Origin: Cristatella mucedo
Taxonomy: Eukaryota; Bryozoa; Phylactolaemata; Cristatellidae
Direction: 5' to 3'
Length of the DNA stretch: 64,000 nucleotides
Assembly (NCBI GenBank): GCA_009760855.2
Contig: WPIO01000175.1
Coordinates: 317,001 to 381,000 of the forward strand
Made by a program: the position numbers and the translations under genes. Under the pieces are notes generated by a model that was not told the origin of the DNA, made no database searches, and was given only the letters and a program-made list of their open reading frames with translations. Shown here piece after piece: positions 32,748 to 44,545 of the stretch; positions within the stretch are counted from its first letter, which is position 1, and every line of letters begins with the position of its first letter.

Positions 32748-35383
32748 CATCAGTCCTCGCGTTCTGACAAGTTTGTTGGCGGGTTGCAATTATTGTTTGG
32801 CTATAAGATGTACAGCTTTTCGCATCGGCCATCGTTTGAATCAGTTGCAGTCAGGTCCTCATCAAAGACAATGGCTCTCACCATTGCGATATAATGACCT
32901 TCTTCCGGATGTCTAAACTTGTTTATGGAAAAGTTTTCGGAGCTCCTCGCTAAAATATTTGCGTGTGACAGGCCGTTATTTATTGCTGGAGACTTCAGCA
33001 TTCACGTTGGAAACCCTGTTAACAGCCAGGTCAGCTTATTTCTTCTATTTCTGTCTGGAGAATTTAGATTTGGTCCGACACGTTGATCATACCACCCACG
33101 TCTGTGGCCATATTCTAGATCGCGTGATTACTAAGGTTGTCTTCCCCACTGATCTTGTGGTGCGCCTGCTGAACCTCTCGGACCATTGCTCGGTCTCGTT
33201 TATCTTCCTGCTCCCTTGTCTTACAGGCTAATGTCAAAGTTTTACAGTGACGTAACTTGAAAACTATAGACACTAGCACATTTTTTAAATCTGTTTATGA
33301 TGCAGGTCTTCTTGATTTGCGCCCAGACACGACCGACCGCCTCGATACCCTCACTGATGTAGTGAACATGACACTCAGGAATGCTCTTGACAAGCAGGCT
33401 CTCATTCATTCTATCCGTTGACAGAGTCTTGAAGATTCCTTATAATTTACAAAAAAACTTTAAAAGATGCACCGTTTTAAGCTCAGGCTTGAACGTCGTT
33501 TTACGAAATCAGAGTCTCATGCAAATGCAGTACAATTTGGAGACTAACTTTGAGTTTAACCTTGAAGCTTTAAAAAGGCAGGGCTTCTTTTTTCACTCGA
33601 AAACGGAATTCCTGCCAGTCGGACCCGAAACAGATTTATAAGACATTAAAGCAATTAATTGGCTCATGCTGAGACTTCTGACTTCCCAGATACTAACGGC
33701 TCAGCCGAAAGGTTTCCAGCCGTCTTAATTGAAAAAATTGTGCACATTCGTGTCTCTATTCGTGCCCCCTCTGAGTAAAGCAATTGTGGACTCGAAACCT
33801 GTGACCTTCCTTAACAGGTTTTCCGAGGTTTCTGCATGCGATGTGGATACCTTAATGAGGTCTAGTAAAAAGAGATCGTCTCCTGAAGACCCTAAATGAT
33901 AATCTCTGTGGCCTTCACCGGTACACCAGCATGGCCATGCCACAACATAGATTTTTAATTGTTCTTTGGAAAAAGGGGTCGGACTCAAGTCCTTCAAATC
34001 GGCAATTGTTAAACCATACTTAAAAAGCCTTGATTAAATACAGAGGTCCTTTCAGAAATTGTCTAGTGTAACTTTTTTCTTTTATGTCGAAGATTCTTGG
34101 AAAACTTGTCACTAAGTAGCTGGTTGCACATACGAAAAAAATGAAATGTTAAAAATTTTTTAATCAGATTTCACGAGGCAGCACTGCCCTGAAACTTCTC
34201 TGTTACGTGTTAACAATTACATACTAGGTGGCAACGGTGACGGATATATCATTGCCCTAGCTCCGCTAGATCGATCAGCTGCCTTCGACACCATTGATCA
34301 CGATGTTCTACTTGAATAATTAAGAACAACGATCAATCTGGCAGATGACGCACAGGCGTGGTTTAAATCGTACTTGTCTGATCGTGTTCAGTCCCTGTCA
34401 TGTGGTGGTTTGGTCTCACACACGAGACAAGTCACCTGTGGAGACATTCAAGGGTCCGTCCTCGGTCCCTTGCTGTTCTCCATTAAAACTCAAATTCTGG
34501 TAAAAGTGATTAAGGACCATGGAATAGGATATCACTTTTACGCTTACGATACTCAGCTGTATTTGTCGTTTAAACCGTCAGAATCTGCTGCAACAACTGC
34601 TGAACTGAATGCTGGCCTTGCCGAAATTTGATCCTGGATGTCGGAAAACTTCTGAGAACTAAATGACGATAAAACAAAACTGATGCTCATAGGACACCCT
34701 AAAGCGTATAGCTGCTTAAAAGGCTTTGCTCTTCTAATAGGTGATGCTGTCTTGCGAACATTACCACGTGCTCGAAATTTAGGTGCCGCTTTCGACAGCT
34801 GCCTGAATTTTAAAAGCTTCATTCAAAAGACTGCTTCTGCAGCTAGCCATCACTTCCGATCTCTATCTAAGATTTGGAGCTGTTTACCACAGTGGCTTGG
34901 CAAATTTTTAACTAGCTCTTTAGTTCTGTCTCGGCTTGATTATTGTAATTCCTATTTGGCTGGGCTACCAAAGAATGCAACTAGGCCACTGCTGCTGACT
35001 ATAAATAGGGCTGCAAGGCTAGTTTTCAAGTTCTAGAGGTTTGACAACGTGTCTATTTTGCTAAAAAAGCTTTGGGGTGGTTGCCGGTTAATCAATGCAT
35101 ACAGAGCAAAGTTCTCATTCTGACCCACAAGGCCCGCTACAGCTTGGTTTCTTCGTACCTAGCTGTACAGCTGCACCAGTTTCAGCCTCTTCGCGTCCCC
35201 GGGTTCTGTATGGACAATACATTAGCTGTTGAATTCCTTCGCTTAAAGGTTGTTGGAGACAGAAGCTTTAGCTCTGCAGGTCCTAGACTGTGTAACTCAC
35301 TTCCAAAATTCTTAGGAAACGACAGCTACTCTCCTGCTGCCGATTATGGCTCATCCTTTTCAATGGTCTTGAGCTGCTACTTC
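32030..35383 (+). mobile_element. LINE-B, long but degraded, rearranged 5' end
   Basis: From 32238 on, this follows the long LINE-B in order: endonuclease start, GDFSIHV block near 32989, SDHCSVSF near 33180, polymerase, a YADD equivalent (YAYD near 34541), thumb and C-terminal part to CTGCTACTTC at 35383. Many stops and frameshifts make it dead. 32030-32215, in front of it, is a piece from the middle of the element (matches about 53745-53920), out of order. A LINE-A 3' end sits inside at 32475-32748. The rest of this LINE-B resumes at 38834. Confidence 0.8.
32475..32748 (+). mobile_element. LINE-A 3' end inside LINE-B
   Basis: Starts GCATTTAGTGGGTCCCTGTG and ends with the hairpin and a long (ATT)n at 32717-32748. 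Both flanks show the same LINE-B segment (about 60 bases, CAGTCC, GTTCTGACAAG and GGTTGCAATT), so host sequence is duplicated around it. Confidence 0.75.
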
Positions 35384-38300
35384 CTAGCGCGTAAGAAATT
35401 ACGTGCCTATGGACATCTAAACGCTTATCGCTTCGGGCCGCTGGGTCTCCCACGCCAGCGGCTGCATTAGCTTTGCCGGCGGCTAGAAACCTACTTGTTA
35501 GTTATGATCGTCAGCAGCTGCTATCGCTTCGTCATCGTAGATCAAATGCATTCCAAGATATTCATGTTGTTGCTAAGATTCATGAACTATGCATTAACAA
35601 AAGGAAAGCACCCTGTAGCCGCCGCGGTGGCCGGAACCGCCAGCTTAGACGCTGCTCGTTTGGTATTCCTAGCATTGTCTCGAACCGCTTAGCACGCTCC
35701 CCCGCATGCGTCACTGTAAATCTCGCAAACTTAGTGGTCATCAGGCCTGTTGTAACCCAATCGGCCAGACTTAACGCTTGCCTTTGGAATCCTCGCTCAA
35801 TGTGCAATAAACCTCTAGTAATAAACGACCTTATTTCTGAAAATGGTATCGACCTGCTCGCCCTAACTGAAACTTGGCTGAAATCGATAAACTGCCCGAC
35901 AATTAAAGACGCTACTCTATCTGGTTTCACGTTCTTTCACACCCCTAGATCAATCAAAACTGGAGGTGGAGTTGCTATGATCGTGCGCTAGAAATTCAAC
36001 TTCAAGCCATTTGCGGTACCCTCGAAGCAGTCTTTTGAATCAATTGTCCTGGTCTCACCCGAAAACAAGCTACCGATAGTGGCAGTAGTCTATCGCCCAC
36101 CAGGTACCAAATCCTCTTTTATCTCAGATTTCTCCGATCTCATTTCGATTCTGTGTGCAAGAAATCGATCCTTCCTCGTTATGGGTGATTTCAACGTTCA
36201 CTTTGATAACTTATCTGACGCTTTCAGTACCGAATTTCGTACATTGACAGACTCATTATCTCTTGTGACTCATGTGCATGGCCCTACCCACATCAAGGGT
36301 CACACACTCGACCAAATTTTCTCATATAACTGCACTTTGTCATCACCAGTTATCACCAAATCCTGCTTATCTGACCACATGCAGATCTCATTCAATCTAC
36401 AGTGTGTGCCCACATACTCCTCTAAAATAACCTGTGAATCGCGAAACCTCAAGACCCTTGACATCGATGCTGTCCGTGCGAGCATATCTGCTTCACCTTT
36501 GCTGCTTAGTCCTCCCTCCGATCTGTCATCACTGGTAGATTGCTACAACACGACACTAGCTGACACGCTCGACGAGTTTGCACCTTTGACAAAGCGCACT
36601 GTTCGCCCCCGCCCAGACGGCCTATGGTTTACCACAGACATTAAACTAGCCAAGTCTACTAAACGAAAGCTTGAAAAGGCATACAAAAGATCCGGACTAA
36701 CTGTCCATCGACAGGCATATGAAGACTACTGTAGGTCGTACCAATCGATCCTAGCAAAGGCTAAGTCTAGCTTCTATAGAAACATTGTTGAATCACAGAT
36801 GCACAATCCAAAAATGCTGATGTCGATAATAAACCATCTCCTCAACCGTTCCCAGGTTAGCTCCTTACCTGATGATCCTTGTGATGATCTAGCCGATCGC
36901 TTCTCTCGATTCTTTGTGCAGAAGATAGACAAATACAGGGAATTCATCCCTGCGATGACAACCTTCCCACTAGAATGCTGTTCCTCGGTTCCTGGCTGCG
37001 CCTCAATGTCTGCATTTAAACAGGTCACTAGTGATGTAGTCCTAAAGCTCGTATCTCAATCAAAGAAGACAATAAGTCCACTGGACCCTATTCCCACTGC
37101 CCTGCTCTTACGTTGCATTGATCTGCTGCTGCCATGCATAACCAACATCATTAATATGTCATTAGCCTCAGGTCAGGTCCCAGCAACTTTCAAAAAAGCT
37201 GTAGTCAGGCCACTTCTCAAGAAAGCTACACTAGACCAAGAGAACTTAAGCAACTACCGCCCAGTCTCCCTTCTACCATTCCTATCAAAGACACTGGAAC
37301 GGGTCGTGGCAGACCAGCTGAACTCGTATATCGAAACCTCACACCTTGCTAGTAAGTTCCAGTCTGGCTTTAGAGCTAATCACTCCACAGAGTCAGCATT
37401 GCTTCGGGTATACAACGACCTACTTAAGAATGCAGACATGGGTAGAGTGTCTCTTCTTGTTTTGCTCGATCTTTCGGCAGCTTTTGATACCATCGATCAC
37501 AAAGTACTTCTAGAGCGCCTCTCATCTCGCCTGGGCATCACTGGCACTGCTCTGCAGTGGTTCAGGTCCTATCTCAGTGGGAGACTCCAGAGTGTTGACG
37601 TGAATGGACAAAGATCATCTGAAGTAACTCTAAAATATGGAGTACCTCAGGGCTCTGTGCTAGGTCCGGTCCTTTTCACCGTTTATACTCTCCCTCTCGC
37701 TGATGTGATTGCCAAGCACAATCTAGGCTTTCACTTCTATGCGGATGACACTCAGTTGTACCTTTGCTTTGATCCCTCCCAGCCTTCGAGCACCTCAAAT
37801 TCTCTCAACTCACTTGCTGCATGCATTGATGACATCCGATCATGGATGGCAGCAAATTTTCTAAAACTAAGCGATGATAAAACTAACTTACTAGTTATGG
37901 GCAAACCTAGTGTTATTCAGAAATTGGAAAGGCTGACTTTCAAAATTGGCTCTGCCAGCATATCTCCAGTTGCATCAGCTCGAAATCTAGGTGTCATATT
38001 CCAAAGCGACCTCTCGTTAGACGACCACATCAGCTCCACAGTCAAATCAGCCTATTTTCAGCTTCATAACATTGCTAAAATTAGGGCTTGTTTAGATAAG
38101 GATACCACGTCCAAGTTGGTCCATGCATTCGTGACATCTCGTCTCGACTTCTGTAACTCACTGCTTACTGGCCTACCAGCATGTGCGATCAGGCGATTGC
38201 AGCTGGTACAAAACTCTGCAGCTAGTCTTGTCTGTCGTGAGCGTCGCAGTTGCCACATTACTCCACTTCTCGCCGACCTGCACTGGTTACCAGTCAAGCA

Positions 38301-38833
38301 ACGTATTGACTTCAAGGTTTTGTCGCTCACTTTTAGGTCTCTTCATTCTATGGCTCCAGCCTATCTTTCAGATATACTACCCCATCAGGCAAAGCATCGT
38401 ACCACTCGCTTTTCGGAATCCAACAGTCTAGAAATACCTCGTACAAACCTTAAATCCTTTGGAGACCGTGCATTTAGCTCGTATGCTCCCACAGCCTGGA
38501 ACTCCCTCCCGACCTGCATCAGAACATCCCCTGACTTGACCACATTTAAAAGAAACTTAAAAATATACCTATTTAGGACAACATTTAGTGGGTCCTTGTG
38601 ATTCGTCCTCGATGTGCTTATGCGTGCTGACACTGTTCATGCTGCCACTAACCACATTTGCATGCTGACCCAGTACATGTAACCCCTAACCATGTTATTC
38701 ATTTTGTTTGTTTTTCAAGCATGATTTTACTTACTATTCTATTGCGTATCACTTTGCAGCAAATGTAAAGCGCCTAGAAAGAGATTAAGTTCTCTGAGGG
38801 CGCTTTATCAAGTGCAATATTATTATTATTATT
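35384..38833 (+). mobile_element. LINE-A, longest copy, nested in LINE-B
   Basis: About 3.45 kb. LINE-B sequence ends at CTGCTACTTC (35383) and resumes with ATGCTACTCACTACC (38834), so this copy inserted into LINE-B. It holds one long reading frame, a 3' UTR of about 230 bases, a terminal hairpin (38765-38812) and (ATT)n. No first ORF of the ORF1 kind is seen. The frame is open from 35395 without an obvious ATG near the left border, so it may be 5'-truncated. It is the youngest-looking element in the window. Confidence 0.9.
35395..38601 (+). pseudogene. LINE-A endonuclease-reverse transcriptase ORF with one stop
   Basis: The frame is continuous except for TAG at 35989. It encodes an APE-type endonuclease that nicks target DNA and a reverse transcriptase that copies the element RNA. 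Endonuclease signs in order: LNACLWNPRSM near 35780, LALTETWL near 35860, VVYRPPG near 36085, MGDFNVH at 36181, SDH at 36370. Polymerase signs: NYRPVSLLP near 37250, LDLSAAFDTIDH near 37465, GVPQGSVLGP near 37640, and the catalytic YADD at 37738-37749. The C-terminal part continues to TGA after GSL. The layout matches the CR1/L2/Rex1 side of non-LTR elements; the exact clade needs a tree. It is near-intact but not functional as it stands. Confidence 0.9.
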
Positions 38834-39052
38834 ATGCTACTCACTACCTCAACTGCCCTTATGATTCTGCTATGCTTCCAGCTTTCTTTTCACTGCGTGA
38901 GACAAAGTCTGTTTGCTACGGAACGTTTACCGAAAGCCGCACGTAACTCTGTTCGGTACAGAACGTGTACCGAAAGCCACACATAACTCTCCTGCGTACA
39001 CCCGCATTGCCTTTACGGCTTTCTGGAGTTACAGACGGAGATACATAAATAC
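38834..39052 (+). mobile_element. LINE-B 3' end, right half of split copy
   Basis: Continues the LINE-B cut at 35383: CACTACCTCAACTGCC, CTGCGTGAGACAAAGTCTG, and the closing GGAGTTACAGACGGAGATAC. It contains an extra partial duplication: GTTTACCGAAAGCC (38924) is followed by GTGTACCGAAAGCC (38965), about 41 bases apart. Confidence 0.85.
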
Positions 39053-41345
39053 GAGAAGATTTTACCGCGACTTTATTTGCATGCGGACAATGTTGCTGCA
39101 CGTCCAGTTTTATCTCAGCCCCACACTCTCCGAAAGCACTCACTATTTCAAACGAGCGGAAGCCGTCTCATGAGCTGGGCACCATTACAGGGTGGCAGGC
39201 TCTACTAATCTATTGCGGCATTAAAGTGGATTTAATTCAACGTTTAACAGGCGTCTCTGAAAATGACAGAGTCGACCTAGCACAGCGTGTCGGCTGACAG
39301 GGGTCTTCAAAAAGGTCAGAGTTGACCGGAGGCACAGTGTGTCCGCTGACCTACCCCATGGAACGCAACGTCGTCGAGGCTCCGTGCCAAAAATTCCCCT
39401 CATGCATCGGTTCATCGACCGATTGTCAAACAGCATGACGAGTTGTGTAGAATGTCATTGGTTATTAGTGAAGTTCCCACGGTTGTCTAGCCTCCAGCGG
39501 CGAGTTCCCATGTCAACAGTTGATTCCTTCGGATATTTTCACACTCCAGCCTAATTATTTAAACGGAATAGTGAGTAGCTAGCTGCCTTGTACGTGCAAC
39601 TATTTCGGTTACCTCTACGGCAGCTCGTAGCGAGCAAAGTCATGTGCAGATGCAAGGGACGGACATCCAGGGTCAAACTGAGGAGTCAAACTGATACTCT
39701 CTGTACAACGGCAAGCATTTATGCAATAAGAGCTACACCGATCGTAACGGCTATTTGCTTATTCGTACGCAGTTTTGATTTGAGAGATTACTCAAGCCTG
39801 CCGCAATGCAGCAAGCTGCTGTTCACCCGCGACCTATCGTTACTGAAGGATGATGAAATACATACTAACTCAAGTAGTGAATGATTGATCATTTAAGTCT
39901 GAAGCAGACAGCAATGCAGTGCCATATAGGCAGCCTTGAACCTGAAAAATCCATAGTTCAAGTAGATTACTGGAACAAATTCGAGCCGCGAGACGAATTT
40001 ATATGTAAAAGACTTTACTTTTTAAATTAAGGTTCAAAGCAGCAGCTATGGTTTGGCCCTAGAGTGAGGTGTTCGTCTTTATTGACCATGGGGGGGGGGG
40101 TCAAGCACTGGGGCATACATAAAGCACCAGGGCAGAGATTAAGCTCTGTCTGGGCGGTAGAGGATTGACCAATAATAATAGCAATGACGTGGCGTAGATT
40201 ACAGCGTATTCCTTGCGTCCGCCTTTAAAGTACTACTAATCAAGTGGAAAAACAGTTAGATCGAATAAAAAATCTATGGCATAAGTTAGCCTAATAGAAT
40301 ATGTTAATTATTATGGTCCGGCACCTAAGAGCAAAATCGGCCCGTAAATGGGCAGATTGCCATTTCGAATTACTCTTCGAGCTAAAGCCACAGATATATT
40401 GAAAATTGGAGATCTACAAATATTTGAGAAAAAATATAGCACGCTCCTCAGTGAACCACTTAAATCCCAGGGGCAAGAGCTATGTAAATGAAAATGGCCG
40501 GCTCAAAATGAACGCTTGCAGAATGCTTGTGTGCAAGACTTATGATGCGAGCGTGAGGGGAAGCGCCGGAAATGCGGAAGTCTCGGCGATGGATATTTCT
40601 TATGAGGCCATCTAGGGACCTTGAACTTTAATCTGTCTGCAATTCGTAGAAGCGCGAGTGCTGCAATTCATTATGCTTTCTAATAGAGTGCTGTAATACT
40701 TCAAACGTTAATACGACACCTGCAGATAGCTCTTTCACAGTGCAATCATCCGGTGTTGTTTCATATAGCAACAATGAAAAGTGCTGCATCAAGCCACTGC
40801 TTGAAGTTAATTTCAACTCGCTACTTTGGATCTCTTATACGTGAAATGTAAGCAGTAGATTAAGCATCACATAGTTCTTAAAAATTACAACTAAGGAACG
40901 GCTAACACACTCTGGCAACTATGATAACATGGCTGACATAGTTTGATGACGAATCAATACAACTGCAAGGAATAGTGAAAGCCAAAACCTGCTTCCTACG
41001 ACGAGAATTTAGTTGCGAGACATAATTGGCATTTCTCTCTCTCTCTCTTGATCTCCATTTTGGGTTGGCGAAACAGCTATTGAGTGCAGTGACTGAATCA
41101 GGAGCGAATTCCTGCATCTACCACACGACAGGGGCTCCCTTTGGAAGTCATGGACCGGAGTGAAGCTAGTCGGGAAATCGCATTATCCCAGTGTGGCGAA
41201 TGCCTTACCGCACCACGTCTTCAGGAGCGTGGGGAAGCAGTCGTCGCGTCACTAGTCATTGCTACATAGCTCGGTCGCTTAGTGGTCACGTGTATCCACT
41301 CTGCATCGACTTCCTCAGTGGCCAATCTCCTCTTTTTCGTCGCAG
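39053..41345. other. no gene seen
   Basis: Mostly unique-looking. A G run at 40089-40098 is followed by a weak LINE-A-hairpin-like stretch near 40120-40185 with AATAATAATAG. (CT)n at 41034-41047. Confidence 0.35.
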
Positions 41346-41481
41346 GTGTTCAGGAAAGGTACTGAGGCGACCGCACGGCCGGATGCACTGGCCTCGCCGC
41401 ACTGGCCTCCCTTGAAGCTTCCGGCTCGCTCGCTGCCTCAGACTCGCAGCCTCAGGTTGGAGAAGCTGGGAGGAGGATATG
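41346..41481 (+). CDS. gene 2 candidate 5' exon (low complexity)
   Basis: The acceptor CTCTTTTTCGTCGCAG is strong. The donor ATATG|GTAATC is fair. If entered in phase 0, its 136 bases end after one base of a codon, which is what the exon at 47850 needs (G + GT). The peptide is rich in P, L, R and S with no domain, as is common in disordered N-termini, and GC is higher than in its surroundings. Against it: no conserved motif, and the intron would be 6.4 kb. I rate it as possible, not shown. Confidence 0.3.
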
Positions 41482-42027
41482 GTAATCATGCTGGTCGATT
41501 GCTTCGCCGTCTACGGGCGAATGACTGCTGCCGCAATTGCCCGCTAACCTAGGTCGACATTCGGCTCTCGAAAGTGCACTGCCTGCCTGCATTCTGCTGT
41601 GGTCATGCTGCCAAGTGACATACCTTTTAGAGTTAGAAGCGTTCAATGAACACGCTGCTAGTGAAGCTCTTTTTTGCGTCCAAGTTGCTCGATAATATCA
41701 GCCAGGAGCATTGTTACGAGCCAATCTGCACACGGCTGGAAGCGTTCTCGGTGGGCTCAGCATAGACGCTTAGACTCATTAGGCGTGAACTCAATGTTTA
41801 CAGAGCCGCACTAGGAGGGAGCGAGAGAGCGATAGTGATCTCGATGAGTACACAATGAGCACTGCTGATCTTGATAAGTGCTCAGTGATCACCCATGCTC
41901 GAACAGCGAGAAGTCGCCAGCCGCCACCGATACAGGGCTGCAATGAATGGCTGGCGAGCCGAATGGAGACTTGGATACTGGGGCAGCTGAATTCAGCCCC
42001 GGCTGACACTCCGGTCAACAGAAGAAG

Positions 42028-42650
42028 CAGTAATGTAATGTAATGTAATGTATCTCGGTCTGTAATTTCACAAAGCCACACAGACTATGTGGTTGTTACA
42101 CCGAAGAATTTTGTATAGCCCACTCACAGCCTAAGCGGCTTTTGGTACGCATTCGGTAGCCAACGGACTTCATCTCACGAAACTAAGAGAAAGTGGCAAC
42201 CATAGGCAGAGTCAGGAGAGCAGTTGATGTAGTGAGTAGCGTGGAAGTAGCAGCTCAGGACCGCTGTAAAAGGTGAGCAATAGCGTCTGTCACCAACCGT
42301 CTTTAAGCGGAGGAGTGGAACAACTAATTTATTGTCCATACAGTAAATGAGGGCAGAAATAGGCTGAAACTGGTGCAGCGGCTCAGATAATTATGGAGGA
42401 GCCAAGCTGTGGTGGGCCTTACGGGTCAGTGTAAGAACTTGCTCTGCATCAGTTGATCAACCGGCAACTATCCAAGCTCTTTTAGCAAAGGATACACGCG
42501 GGCAAGCTGTAGAAGCGGTTTTCTGAATGAAGCTTATAAAATTGAGGCAGCTGTCGAAAACGACACATAATCTTCGAGCACGTGGTGGCGGTCGCATGAC
42601 AGTATCACCTATTAAAAGAGCTAAGTCACGCGGCTCAACAACTGTGCATA
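42028..42650 (-). mobile_element. LINE-B 3' part with (TAATG)n tail
   Basis: Reverse copy. The complement of the ACATT tail is seen as repeated TAATG at 42030-42052. It then follows LINE-B up to the polymerase C-terminal part (GACAGTATCACCTATTAAAAG near 42600). Confidence 0.8.
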
Positions 42651-42711
42651 TAAGTGGGCACATCGTATGGGGGTAAACCGACATGAGCGGGAGCGACAAA
42701 AGCATGCAAAG

Positions 42712-42780
42712 AATAATAATAATAATAATAATAATTCACTTGATAAAGCTCCCTCAGAGAGGATGACGACGAATGCGCTC
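42712..42780 (-). mobile_element. very short LINE-A end with target-site duplication
   Basis: (ATT)n complement and half of the hairpin only. It is flanked by ACAAAAGCATGCAAAG (42696-42711) and ACAAAAGCGTGCAAAG (42783-42798), a 16-bp duplication with one mismatch. Confidence 0.7.
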
Positions 42781-43202
42781 CCACAAAAGCGTGCAAAGTC
42801 GTAAGCGATCAGATTAAAAGCATACCAACAAATTCCTTCAAACAATAGTTTAAGGAATGCATGTTTAAATAGATATTTATAATTAGAGTATTCTATTACG
42901 GAAAATAAATATATAGTATAACTTACATCACTTAATAATCTATGCCAGCTCTAAAATATATTTTGAAATGATGTGGTTACATACAAAGAATTGATATTTC
43001 CTCATAATGCTAACCTACGTTTTAGTTAGATGCTGTTAGATGCTGTGCGGGATTCTTTGCAGGTCCTTTGTCCTTCTAGGACTTTTCTGAGGTAGGTCGC
43101 CAATGACGTAAGCACAAACAATCTACGGTTGCAAGGGAAACCTTGGATTTGCTCAGCTGCCTCTTGGCTGTCTGCCAATTTATGACTTCTCAGTAGTTGA
43201 CC

Positions 43203-43506
43203 AGTGGTGCTATTAGAGTAGAGAAGTCACGTGGTCAAGTGGTGCTGTTAGATTAGAGAAGTCACGTGGTTAAGTGGTGCTGTTAGAGTAGAGAAGTCAA
43301 GTGTTCAAGTGGTGATGTTAGGGTAGAGAGGTCACGTGGTGAAGTGGCGCTGCTAGAGTAGGGAGGTCACGTGGTCAAATGGTGCTGTTGGAGTAGGGAG
43401 GTCACGTGGTCAAGTGGTGCTGTTGGAGTAGGGAGGTCACGTGGTCAAGTGGTGCTGTTGGAGTAGAGAAGTCACGTTTTCAAGCGGTGCTGTTAGAGTA
43501 GAGAAG
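43203..43506 (+). repeat. 35-bp minisatellite, 8.7 copies
   Basis: Units start every 35 bases from 43203 (AGTGGTGCTGTTAGAGTAGA, then GAAGTCACGTGGTCA). Most units hold the palindrome CACGTG. Units 5 to 7 share GGGAGGTCACG, so copy number grew within the array. There are no spacers and the units are contiguous, so this is not a CRISPR array. Confidence 0.95.
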
Positions 43507-43734
43507 CATATCCGTCAAAAGTAGCAGGAGGAGTATCCGCCAATGGAACGAATATCAGAGCTAGCGTTATCTTGACGTTCATTCACAGATTTGTGTTGTC
43601 AAGGTACGCCGTTGCAAGGTCGAAATCTTGAACTAGGTGAAAAAGATGCTGTCTAAGGTCGATCAACCATTGCACTTAGGATAAGATATAACAAAATGGA
43701 TCCAATTAAATTGAATTCATTTGGTATTGGCCAG

Positions 43735-43868
43735 CTATAATTCCATGTACTTGTATAGCGACCTAAGAGAGCTTAATCTTCATTCAGGTGCATTTCATAT
43801 GCCAAGGGGCTTGAGCCCCGTGGCATTTGATCGGGGTGAGTGCATTAACCACTGGGCCAAACAAGCGA
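43735..43868 (-). mobile_element. SINE-2 copy, complete
   Basis: On the minus strand: TTTGGCCCAGTGGTTAA (A box), about 30 bases, GGGGCTCAAGCCCC (B-box region), GGCATATGAAATGC, then a tail of the form GAAGATTAAGCTCTCTTAGG-TCGCTATACAAG. The tail resembles the LINE-A terminal hairpin. Confidence 0.65.
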
Positions 43869-43871
43869 AAC

Positions 43872-44545
43872 TATGACGGCACGTTTGGGTGTGACTAAGA
43901 ACTTTGCAAAGTTTCCGTTGATAAACTGTGAGCTGTTGACGCTCCATCAGCAAAGGAGACGCATGTTCAATCCTCTGGAATTCGCTGGCAGTCATCCCAG
44001 CAATATTCATCTAACGGTTTTTAAGGGTATCCTAGGCAAGCCAGAATTGCAGCAGGCCAGCAGCCTAGAGAAAACGAAGGCGCTATTTAAATTTCAAGTA
44101 AGCCACCTTGGTGAATAGTCCGTAATCCTGGACGCGGATCGAACGTGACGAATAGCTGCGGAGGCAGGCTTCGTAATCAACTTTTAAGGTTTTAGCATTT
44201 TTCAAAGATAGCAGCTCCATTCTTAGCACACGTTGACGGTTGCATAGCCGCACCATCAATTAGAAGAGAAAGCTCTTCTAGCTCAGCTTTAGGTTTCGGG
44301 TGCCCAATCAATTGGAGTCGGGTCGTTTAGGGGAATCGGCCAAAATTAAGGATCGAATGCCAGCTAGGCAAGATTTCGGTATAACAGTCAGAATGTCAAA
44401 TTTTGACAGTAAAAATAAAACAAAATACAACTGGGTATCGTCAGAATAGAATTGATAGTGTGTTCCATGGGCACGAACCACTTTTCTTAAATTCTTTGTA
44501 GAAATAAAGATTCTCCAAAGACCAAGAACAGGCATTACTGATTGA
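43872..44545 (-). mobile_element. LINE-B, old fragment of polymerase
   Basis: The minus strand includes HYQFYSDDTQLYF near 44430-44460, the YADD region with one change, and downstream thumb sequence. Heavily decayed. Confidence 0.6.

Noticed and set aside
36079-38601. A retrovirus or other virus-derived polymerase.
   Set aside because: The APE-type endonuclease plus YADD polymerase, 5' truncations, (ATT)n tails and lack of long terminal repeats are those of a non-LTR retrotransposon.
43203-43506. CRISPR-like array.
   Set aside because: The units are contiguous with no unique spacers, and the genome is animal. It is a minisatellite.
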